54,585 bases of DNA from Bacteroidales bacterium (GTDB taxonomy: Bacteria; Bacteroidota; Bacteroidia; Bacteroidales; F082). The position numbers were made by a program, and so were the translations under genes. The stretch is from the NCBI GenBank assembly GCA_027022105.1, contig JALVZH010000247.1:1-54585 (forward strand). The letters are read 5' to 3'. The notes under the pieces were generated by a model. It had not been told where the DNA came from and did not search any database. It was given only the letters and a program-made list of their open reading frames with translations. Shown here one piece after another: positions 9,282-16,288 of the stretch (the first letter of the stretch is position 1; every line of letters begins with the position of its first letter).

Positions 9282-9289
9282 TACATTTG
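9282..9289 (+). promoter_or_regulatory. Promoter box TACATTTG facing the broken Rpn gene
   Basis: TACATTTG on the plus strand lies 18 bp before the ATG at 9308. It is back to back with the clpS promoter, giving a compact divergent promoter region. It suggests that the now-broken nuclease gene was once, and may still be, transcribed. Confidence 0.45.
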
Positions 9290-9307
9290 AAAACCAATTA
9301 ACCTCAT

Positions 9308-9644
9308 ATGAAACCAATTAATTCTCACGACAAATACTTCAAAGAGGTATTTTTCAAAGAGGAGGAAGCAACTGCCTTTCTGAAAGGAAGTTTACCGGAA
9401 GGAACTGGTTAGGAATATTAATTTTGATTCCTTGGTACCACTTAAAGATTCATTCATCGACGAAGAACTGAAAGAGAATTTTTCCGATTTGGTATTTACC
9501 TGTAAATACAAAGGAAGAAAAGAGATAAAAATCGCTCTACTCTTTGAACACAAAAGCAAACCGGTACAGTATCCGCACTTTCAACTTTTGAAATATTTGA
9601 TAAAGTTATGGGATGCCGATTTGAAACAGAAAAGAAACTTTTAA
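9308..9644 (+). pseudogene. Broken Rpn/YhgA-like PD-(D/E)XK nuclease (transposase_31) fragment
   Basis: The first frame (from ATG 9308) reads MKPINSHDKYFKEVFF..FLKGSLPEG and then stops. The next frame (from about 9400) continues ELVRNINFDSLVPLKDSFIDEEL, then DLVFTCKYKGRKEIKIALLFEHKSKP, then FQLLKYLIKLWD. Together they match the N-terminal part of Rpn/YhgA-like recombination-promoting nucleases: HDKYFKE start, strand with Asp, LLFEHKS strand. The join falls at GGAAGGAACTGG and is explained by one extra G. The product also ends early at KQKRNF, so over half of the family's usual length is missing. This is a decayed mobile-type gene. Confidence 0.7.
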
Positions 9645-10477
9645 TCAACAGCACAATCAATATTGAAATAATTTTTACAGATAACTAATATCGAATAAAA
9701 AACTGCCGTTATTGGTTTTATTTCTTTTCTGCCCCGAGTACAATATTTCGATATAAAAAAACTTTTGTATTCATCACCATTATATAGTTCCAATAGCCAT
9801 GGATTTCCCGGTTCCCTGCATTGCCGATTTTGTATTTCTTTTAATTTATCCAGTTGCTTTTTTAGCCTTATAAAATCCCTTTTTCTCATGAATGAAGTGT
9901 AAGTCTGAATAGGATGAATACCATTATAACCATCTGATACACCAGTAATTAATGTAATTTTAGCTGAATCATTCAATATTTTTATCTTAACCAATTCATA
10001 ATGTGTAGAATAATTAAGTTCTTCACAAGGATATAATAACCTTATTTCATTTTTACGGATTTTATTAAACTCCCCCATTTGTTTCAATACATAAGAAACA
10101 TTTAGTTTATCGGTTACTTGTTTTAATTCCGGTTTTGTGTGTTCTATTCTTTCATTGGATAAAATACAATTAACAGTATCAATATCAGAACGGAAATGAT
10201 ATGTGAGCAGATACTGCCCTTGTACTTTTCTTTTTTTTACCCGTAACAATATGCTGCTATCTTTCTCCAATGTAACATCATAATATCCATTTTTAAAATA
10301 AAATTTCCCGGTAGGTTCAATAAATTTTGTAAAATAATAAGTGGATTCGGGGGTTATAAAAGCCACTCTTTGATAAACTGTTTGAAATATGTTTGTCGAA
10401 TTGATATCTTGTCCTTTTGTATTGAAATAACAAGATGCATATACAATTAGCAACAATAATAATTTTCTCATTGGCAT
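9641..10477 (-). CDS. Secreted protein of unknown function, next to RHS remnant
   Basis: A 278-residue protein with a signal peptide (MPMRKLLLLLIVYASCYFNTKGQ). The mature part has no family I recognise. It is rich in charged beta-strand-like segments (YDVTLEKDSSILLRVKKRK, LVKIKILNDSAKITLITG) and has four cysteines in the second half. Base composition is AT-rich like the neighbouring RHS fragment, unlike the flanking housekeeping genes. Its upstream region holds a 77-bp sequence (10590-10666) that is repeated upstream of the RHS gene, so the two probably arrived or expanded together. A role as partner or immunity of the RHS module is possible but unproven. Confidence 0.65.
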   Translation of the reverse strand: MPMRKLLLLLIVYASCYFNTKGQDINSTNIFQTVYQRVAFITPESTYYFTKFIEPTGKFYFKNGYYDVTLEKDSSILLRVKKRKVQGQYLLTYHFRSDIDTVNCILSNERIEHTKPELKQVTDKLNVSYVLKQMGEFNKIRKNEIRLLYPCEELNYSTHYELVKIKILNDSAKITLITGVSDGYNGIHPIQTYTSFMRKRDFIRLKKQLDKLKEIQNRQCREPGNPWLLELYNGDEYKSFFISKYCTRGRKEIKPITAVFYSILVICKNYFNIDCAVD

Positions 10478-10875
10478 TTGTTGTCAGGTTAAAAAAATTA
10501 TAAAGATTAGTAGTTTCGCAATAATCCTTAATCGCAATTCATTGTATTATCTTTTCCGTTTTTAACATAACCGGCAAACAATCCGTCGTCGGTGCTAAGG
10601 TAGTGAAAATGTTAAAAACGGCAATTATATTTATCATTAGTAAAGAAGCACAAGCATGAGATTCCCGCACCATTCCATCCCGCCCGGCCAGCCTTTCGAT
10701 GGCTCGGAATTGGGACGGGGGTAGTGTTGTGAGTCGGCTGCTGCCGGGTTAATCTGCCTCAGGCGGACGAAGGCTAATTGCGGGTTAGCAATGAGGCAGG
10801 TTGTTAGATATCTTAACGATCGTTACTGCAAACAATGGGGCACAAAAACAGCAATCCCTCCCTTTGTATTTTATA
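10478..10875. other. Intergenic region with duplicated upstream block and hairpins
   Basis: No gene seen. It holds the 77-bp block repeated at 12862-12938 and, further out, the shared TCGGAATTGGGACG (10704-10717; also 12956-12969). A nested hairpin follows: CTGCCTCA (10754-10761) with TGAGGCAG (10792-10799), enclosing GCTAA/TTAGC. Confidence 0.6.
10590..10666. repeat. 77-bp direct repeat, copy A (RHS upstream block)
   Basis: Matches 12862-12938 at a constant offset of 2272 with about four substitutions. Read on the minus strand it contains the promoter-like run TTTTCACTACCTTAGCA. It lies 113 bp before the secreted-protein gene at 10477, as copy B lies before the RHS gene. Confidence 0.85.
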
Positions 10876-11277
10876 TTACCAAGCTACTGAAATTATATAA
10901 ATTGGTATAGTCATAAATATGTAAAAAAACACTAATGATTTTTTAAAAATATTTGTCTTGCTATAATCATTACCCCATTTTTTGTGTAATTCAGCATAAG
11001 TAATTATTTTTTTGTATCTAATACCATTAATTAATAATAATAAAGCACCCCCAATAAGAAAACTATAAACAGGATTATTATTTACAATACTAAGAGGGGT
11101 ATTTTTTAAAAAAAATAAAACAGAGATAATATTAATTAATTGAATAAGGCTCAATACCAAAATACCTGAAAACTCGTTTGTTTCCTCACTATACCACTTA
11201 TAATATTGGTATGCTATTACGTAGTAAACATAATCAAAGAATATGAATAAATTAATTCTTTTTATTTTAGTTTCCAT
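10876..11277 (-). CDS. Small four-helix membrane protein, candidate immunity partner
   Basis: A 133-residue protein with about four hydrophobic segments (about 9-24, 38-56, 69-85, 113-131), so an inner-membrane protein. It is very AT-rich with strong Ile/Lys/Asn/Tyr bias, in contrast to its surroundings. I do not recognise the family. Its ATG lies inside the restored end of the RHS-HINT gene: the HINT frame would stop at 11267-11269, 11 nt into this gene. Such coupling is what is expected of an immunity gene downstream of a polymorphic toxin, but no toxin domain is recognised, so this remains an inference. Confidence 0.6.
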   Translation of the reverse strand: METKIKRINLFIFFDYVYYVIAYQYYKWYSEETNEFSGILVLSLIQLINIISVLFFLKNTPLSIVNNNPVYSFLIGGALLLLINGIRYKKIITYAELHKKWGNDYSKTNIFKKSLVFFYIFMTIPIYIISVAW

Positions 11278-12835
11278 TATTAATTAAGATCCCATTAATA
11301 AAATAATTATTGCTATTTGAAATTTCACTAATATTATAAATTGTCTTTAATTTCTTAATCCTGTTTAATTGAACTATTTTTATTTTTTAACTTTCTTGTT
11401 TTTAACAAAAAAGCAATAATCATACACTTCTAATTTTTTTGTTTTAATACCGTACTTGTTAAATGTTAATACGGGATTAAAAGAACATAAACCTTTGTCT
11501 TTAACGTAATAGGGATGGTCTTCAGTACTAACAATTATGATATAGTTTTCAAAAACAATTTCGATCAAATTATTTTCTTGTGCTTTTTCTATTTTAAGAA
11601 TACGATTTTTTTCAAATTTTTTCTTGTCAAAATTGTAATTTAATATTGTATCGCCAACATTTAGATTTTCTATATTCTCTATTGTTCTATCAGCCATTAT
11701 AACCTTACTGCCTTCTGCAAAACAATGAGCCCAAGGAGCTCTTCCAGCAGGTGTGTTAAAAAAAATCATTTTCAACAATATTATGAAATCCTTCCGTCTT
11801 AGATAATTCTTTTACCCCCATATACCATAAATTGAAAGCATCACCAGCAATTGGGAAAAGACCTATATCCGCAACTCCAACTTCAATAACATTTACAAAA
11901 TTTTGTTCTTTTGAAGCAGTATTCCAATTTACTTTTAAGTAAATTATAGCGCTACTTATACTCACAGCATCTCCTGCCGGCCCTAAAAAACAAATTATTT
12001 TAGATGCTTTCATTAAGCTGGAATTATAAGCAACAACATAACCAACATTGGGAATCTTTTTTATAGTCTGTTGTGTTATACTTGCTACACTTCCAACAAA
12101 AGTTGAAACTTTATTCACAATTTCAAGTACTGCATTCATCCAACTTGATGAGCCTCCGTCATCTCCCTCCTCTTCCGCTAAACTCATTGCCTTATTTGCA
12201 TTTAAACCGTTTAATTTATCCAAATATTCCGAAGTACTGTTACCGGTTTTGTTTAGGTCGTTATTGAAGTTTCCGGAAGAATTATAATCACCGTTAGATG
12301 TAGTTTGATAGGCCAAACCCTGAGTAAAGTCATTGATATCCACACCTTGACTCCCTGATGAACCCGTGCTGTTTGAAGTCATATTTCCTCCCGGCAGAAG
12401 GTCGGCTGATATATCTCTTCCGGGCACCCCGCCTTTTAGTCCTCTTGATTTCAAATTCAAAGGGTGGCTTCCTATAGCTTTAGTATCAGCCAGGACCGTT
12501 GATATATTTATTTTATAAGCAGTACCGTCGTCTGTTGAAAGTTCTTTTGTATATTTAACGAGATTGTAGCCTCCTCCATCCGAAGCCCCTCCGATATCAC
12601 ATGCTTCATCCCAATAGCCGGAAGGATCGATAAACGAAAGCGGGTTGTTGTGTGTGTAGGTATATGGATTAAAATCCTGTGAATACATAGGAATTTTAAT
12701 TAAAGGATCGGGTGTTGTAAAATATCCGATTACGGGGTCGTAAACACGGCCGTTCATGTTTATCAGGCTGAATGCATCCAAATGTTTCCTTACTTCTGCG
12801 TTTCGGGATAATCGGGTTTTTCCGGTTTCGTTCAT
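11267..12835 (-). pseudogene. Orphan RHS-core end plus HINT domain, two frameshifts
   Basis: Three reading frames add up to one protein. Frame 1 (12835 to 11756) starts with an RHS-core end: HLDAFSLINMNGRVYDPVIGYF, TPDPLI, NPYTYTHNNPLSFIDPSGY. About 290 residues of Ser/Gly/Asn-rich linker and hydrophobic segments follow, to VENDFF. Frame 2 (to 11380) gives NTPAGRAPWAHCFAEGSKV, the HINT nucleophile block, then LNVGDTILNYN and STEDHPYYV (T-x-x-H block). Frame 3 continues to 11267 with KTIYNISEISNSNNYFINGI and LINN, the C-terminal HINT block. The breaks lie at a run of eight T (11758-11765, one too many) and a run of six A near 11384-11389 (one too few). Only the last RHS repeat is present, so it is an orphan module rather than a full RHS gene. 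HINT domains in such proteins are thought to self-cleave and release the tip. Confidence 0.85.
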
Positions 12836-12861
12836 TTTATAAATGGATAATAATCAGTTGC

Positions 12862-12938
12862 CGGTGCTAAGGTAGTGAAAATGTTAAAAACGGCGATTAT
12901 ATTTGTCATTAGTAAAGAAGCACAAGAATAAGATTCCC
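12862..12938. repeat. 77-bp direct repeat, copy B (RHS upstream block)
   Basis: Copy of 10590-10666. On the minus strand TACCTTAG (12874 to 12867), a near match to the Bacteroidetes -7 box, would sit 32 bp before the RHS-HINT start. It is followed outward by a palindrome TCCGCCTTAGGCGGA (12941-12955) and TCGGAATTGGGACG. Confidence 0.85.
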
Positions 12939-13070
12939 ACTCCGCCTTAGGCGGATCGGAATTGGGACGCGTGTGTGGCTACACAAATTTACCGGCACAC
13001 ATGCTCTAACCAGGACTCGCACCAAAGAGAAAACGCCATATCCTATTCACCCGGGTGACCGGGAAATTAT

Positions 13071-13078
13071 TAACTTTG
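13071..13078 (+). promoter_or_regulatory. Promoter box TAACTTTG for radA
   Basis: TAACTTTG matches the TAnnTTTG consensus and ends 23 bp before the radA ATG at 13102. Confidence 0.6.
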
Positions 13079-13101
13079 CTGGAAATTAATTTACTTAACC
13101 C

Positions 13102-14463
13102 ATGGCAAAAGCCAAAACGGTCTATTATTGTCAAGACTGCGGTTACCAAACCGGAAAATGGATGGGAAGATGCCCTTCGTGCGGAGAGTGGAACACCATA
13201 GCGGAAGAGGTCGTTAGTAAACCGGACGACAAAAAGCGGGGCAGCATTACCGACAGCAAAAACAGACAGCCGGTTTCCATAAAAGATATCGGCAGCGAAA
13301 CGGAAAACCGAATTGATACCCGTAGCACCGAGCTGAACAGGGTGCTGGGCGGCGGACTGGTCAAAGGTTCATTGGTTCTGTTGGGCGGTGAACCGGGAAT
13401 AGGAAAATCGACCCTGTTGTTGCAAATAGCCATGAACATGCCCGGCACAAAAATTCTCTACGTTTCGGGAGAAGAGAGCTACAAACAAATCAAGATGCGT
13501 GCCGACCGCCTTGGTACTTTGAATGAACAGTGTTATCTTCTGAACGAAACCCTCACAACATCCATATTTCAACAAATTGAGAAACTAAAACCCGAAATAC
13601 TGATTATTGATTCCATCCAGACCTTATACACCGATGTTCTTGATTCGTCGCCGGGAAGCATTTCCCAGATAAGGGAGACCGCAGCCGAATTGCAACGCTT
13701 TGCGAAGAGTGCCGATGTCCCCGTCTTCCTCATCGGACACATTACCAAAGAGGGAAGCCTGGCAGGGCCAAAGGTTTTGGAACACATGGTTGACACGGTA
13801 CTGCACTTTGAGGGCGACCGTCATTACGGATTCAGGATTTTACGCTCGGTAAAAAACCGCTTCGGCTCCACATCGGAGTTGGGAATTTTTGAGATGCAGT
13901 CGGGAGGACTGCGTGAGGTACTGAACCCCAGCGAAATACTGTTATCACAACGCAACGACAATGCCAGTGGTGTAACCATTGCCGCCATGCTCGAAGGCCA
14001 GCGCCCCATGCTTATCGAAACCCAGGCTCTGGTAACCAATGCCACTTACGGCACCCCCCAGCGCTCCACCACCGGTTTCGACCTGAGACGTATGAACATG
14101 CTGCTGGCTGTACTCGAAAAACGCAGCGGAATACGAATGGGAAACAAAGATGTCTTTTTGAATATAGCCGGCGGCATTCGTGTGGATGACCCGGCAATCG
14201 ACCTCGCTGTTGTTTCGGCCATCATCTCTTCGGTTGAAGATATTCCGGTTCCCAAAGGAACATGTTTTAGTGCCGAAGTTGGCCTTTCCGGCGAAATCAG
14301 AGCTGTAACACGTATCGAAAGCAGAATATCGGAAGCTGAAAAACTGGGATTCGAAAAAATAATTATCTCCAGATACAACATGAAAGGACTTCAAACAAAA
14401 GATTTCTCAATAGAAGTGGTTCCGGTGATGAATATCGGGGAGTTGTTGAAGGTTTTGTTTTGA
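13102..14463 (+). CDS. radA: DNA repair protein RadA
   Basis: A 453-residue RadA (Sms), an ATP-driven branch-migration helicase acting in recombinational repair. The N-terminal zinc finger uses Cys10, Cys13, Cys24 and Cys27. The RecA-like ATPase has Walker A GEPGIGKST (96-104), Walker B LIIDS (166-170) and the RadA-specific KNRFG (250-254). The C-terminal third is the Lon-protease-like ring domain (about 285-450) without a catalytic Ser-Lys pair role. Length and motifs are complete. It is single in its plus-strand unit; the dus-type gene converges from the other side. Confidence 0.96.
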   Translation: MAKAKTVYYCQDCGYQTGKWMGRCPSCGEWNTIAEEVVSKPDDKKRGSITDSKNRQPVSIKDIGSETENRIDTRSTELNRVLGGGLVKGSLVLLGGEPGIGKSTLLLQIAMNMPGTKILYVSGEESYKQIKMRADRLGTLNEQCYLLNETLTTSIFQQIEKLKPEILIIDSIQTLYTDVLDSSPGSISQIRETAAELQRFAKSADVPVFLIGHITKEGSLAGPKVLEHMVDTVLHFEGDRHYGFRILRSVKNRFGSTSELGIFEMQSGGLREVLNPSEILLSQRNDNASGVTIAAMLEGQRPMLIETQALVTNATYGTPQRSTTGFDLRRMNMLLAVLEKRSGIRMGNKDVFLNIAGGIRVDDPAIDLAVVSAIISSVEDIPVPKGTCFSAEVGLSGEIRAVTRIESRISEAEKLGFEKIIISRYNMKGLQTKDFSIEVVPVMNIGELLKVLF

Positions 14464-14542
14464 GAGGAGAAACAGTGAAAGGGGTGAAAGGGTAAAGTTG
14501 TGAAAGGGGTGAAACGGGGAATTGCAGAAATCAATGTGCTTT
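14464..14542. repeat. Short tandem GTGAAAGGG-like repeats between convergent genes
   Basis: The segment after the radA stop contains GTGAAAGGGGTGAAAGGG followed by a second TGTGAAAGGGGTGAAACGGG, two degenerate tandem units. No hairpin terminator is obvious. Confidence 0.45.
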
Positions 14543-15499
14543 CTAGTCCGACTTCCAATGATATATTGAGAACACTTTCGCCACGGCATTCTCATATTCT
14601 TCAAAATTCTTTGTTTTTTTAACCAGCCCGAATACCTTGCCCGGAAAATCAAAAGATTGCGAGAGGTACGACCACAGTTCTTTCATGCGGTTTATGGCCT
14701 GTGGACGGTCGTTCATGGCTTTGCGATAGTTGTAATAAAGTTCGTTTACATATTTGCGAACATATTCGTGGCGACCGGCAGTCACGGCTTTATTTTTTAT
14801 ATCCTGCGGAAGAAAGGGATCGGAGAGCAGTCCGCGGCCAATCATCCAACGGTTTATATCTTTAAAACGGTTCCGGTACAACTCAAAATCATTCCGATTG
14901 AAAATATCTCCGTTGTAAACAACAGAGACTCGGCTTTGCGACAAAGCTTTTTCAAAAGAATCAATATCCACATCCCCCTGATACAACTGTTTCCCAATGC
15001 GGGCATGAATAATCAGTTCCGAAAGCGGATAATTGTTAAAAACAGGCATCAGTTTCAATATTTCATCCGCACGGTGGTATCCCAACCTGCATTTTATACT
15101 TAATTTCAAAGGCAATTTCGGTATTACGGAATCCAAAATTTCAGATATTTTTTCAGGATATGGCAGAAGTCCGGAACCCCTTTGTTTGTTAGCTACTCTG
15201 GGGAAAGGACACCCCAAATTCCAGTTAATTTCCTCGTATCCGTAATCGTGACAAATTTTGGCAAAACGGAGAATCTCCGGGGCATCTTTGCTCAATATCT
15301 GCGGAACAACCGGTATGCTATAAAAATGAGTCCTGTTTAAATCGTGCACTGCCCTTTTGAGTTTTTTTTCGAGATATACCGAAGTAAAAAAAGCGGTAAA
15401 CAACTTGTCAACCCCGCCAAACATGCGGGGATAAACATCCATAAACACATCGGTTGTAATACCCTGAAACGGCGCGAGATATAAAAGATTACCATCCAT
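14543..15499 (-). CDS. tRNA-dihydrouridine synthase family protein
   Basis: A 318-residue FMN-dependent enzyme that reduces uridine in the tRNA D-loop. The TIM barrel begins LYLAPFQGITTDVFM, and the catalytic cysteine is Cys97 in NWNLGCPFP. SIKCRLGY (about 136), IIHAR (about 166) and NGDI (about 196) are the usual flavin and RNA-binding strands, and a helical C-terminal RNA-binding domain follows (about 235-318). Bacteroidota carry several Dus paralogues, so I do not assign A, B or C. The MBL-hydrolase gene lies 10 bp upstream on the same strand, so they are likely co-transcribed. Confidence 0.9.
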   Translation of the reverse strand: MDGNLLYLAPFQGITTDVFMDVYPRMFGGVDKLFTAFFTSVYLEKKLKRAVHDLNRTHFYSIPVVPQILSKDAPEILRFAKICHDYGYEEINWNLGCPFPRVANKQRGSGLLPYPEKISEILDSVIPKLPLKLSIKCRLGYHRADEILKLMPVFNNYPLSELIIHARIGKQLYQGDVDIDSFEKALSQSRVSVVYNGDIFNRNDFELYRNRFKDINRWMIGRGLLSDPFLPQDIKNKAVTAGRHEYVRKYVNELYYNYRKAMNDRPQAINRMKELWSYLSQSFDFPGKVFGLVKKTKNFEEYENAVAKVFSIYHWKSD

Positions 15500-15509
15500 A
15501 GTGGCAGGA

Positions 15510-16160
15510 CTATTCCATTCCTATGGCTACAAAAGGATTGTGTGTTTTTTCGTGACCGATGGTAGTATCGGGTCCGTGTCCGGGATAAACCTTTGTGTCG
15601 TCGGGCAGGGTAAAAAGCTCTTCCCAAATGCTTTTTTGCAACAAATCGTAATTTCCCGTTTGCAGGTCGGTGCGGCCAATGCTTTCGTAAAAAAGAACAT
15701 CTCCGGTTACTACAAACGAATCTTTTTCGGAATAAAGACAAATGCTGCCGTCGGCATGGCCGGGTGTGTGAAGCGCTTTAATACACGAATCGCCGAATTT
15801 AACCTTGGTGTTGCCGTCAATATAAATATCTATCTCTTTAACATGGCTCATGGGCAATCCGAAAGCTTCGGCAGTTTTCAGGGCGTTGGTTAAAAACCCT
15901 TCGGCATCGGGATGGGTGGCAAGTTTTATTTTATAACGGGAGGCCACATCATAATTTCCGATAATATGGTCGATATGGGCATGAGTGTTTACAATCATTT
16001 TCGGAATCAGATTGTTTTCCTTTACAAAGCCTGTTAAGGTGTTGAATTCCTTTTCGTCCGAAACTGCCGGATCGATAAAGATGCACTCGCCGGTTTCGTC
16101 GTACAACACATAAGCGTTTACCTGAAACGGATTGAATATGAATTTTTTGACAGATATCAT
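15510..16160 (-). CDS. MBL-fold metallo-hydrolase (glyoxalase II-like)
   Basis: A 216-residue metallo-beta-lactamase fold hydrolase. The metal-binding motif THAHIDH holds His60, His62, Asp64 and His65. Further ligands are in LHTPGHADGS (His at about 133), VTGDVLF (Asp at about 154) and VYPGHG (His at about 197). Family members hydrolyse thioesters such as S-lactoylglutathione-like compounds or act on related small substrates; the length fits the short, GloB-like group lacking the C-terminal glutathione domain. It starts a two-gene unit with the dus-type gene and has its own promoter box. Confidence 0.88.
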   Translation of the reverse strand: MISVKKFIFNPFQVNAYVLYDETGECIFIDPAVSDEKEFNTLTGFVKENNLIPKMIVNTHAHIDHIIGNYDVASRYKIKLATHPDAEGFLTNALKTAEAFGLPMSHVKEIDIYIDGNTKVKFGDSCIKALHTPGHADGSICLYSEKDSFVVTGDVLFYESIGRTDLQTGNYDLLQKSIWEELFTLPDDTKVYPGHGPDTTIGHEKTHNPFVAIGME

Positions 16161-16177
16161 TTTCTTAATTTTTCGGA

Positions 16178-16185
16178 CAAAAGTA
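16178..16185 (-). promoter_or_regulatory. Promoter box TACTTTTG for the MBL hydrolase
   Basis: Minus-strand TACTTTTG (16185 to 16178) lies 17 bp before the start at 16160 and matches TAnnTTTG. With the polA box at 16263 it makes a divergent promoter region. Confidence 0.6.
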
Positions 16186-16262
16186 CATTATTTTTTTTCA
16201 ACTTATTTTTAGATAAATTGACCTGCACAGGAAAGAAATTTCCGAAAACGGGCAAATATTTC

Positions 16263-16270
16263 TATCTTTG
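16263..16270 (+). promoter_or_regulatory. Promoter box TATCTTTG for polA
   Basis: TATCTTTG lies 18 bp before the polA ATG at 16289, an exact match to the Bacteroidetes -7 consensus. Confidence 0.6.
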
Positions 16271-16288
16271 AATTTTTTAAATTGAACT

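Noticed and set aside
12975-13030. tRNA-like string (GGTGCGAGTCC on the minus strand) before radA
   Set aside because: Only a T-arm-like fragment is present. No acceptor stem, anticodon arm or D-arm could be folded around it.
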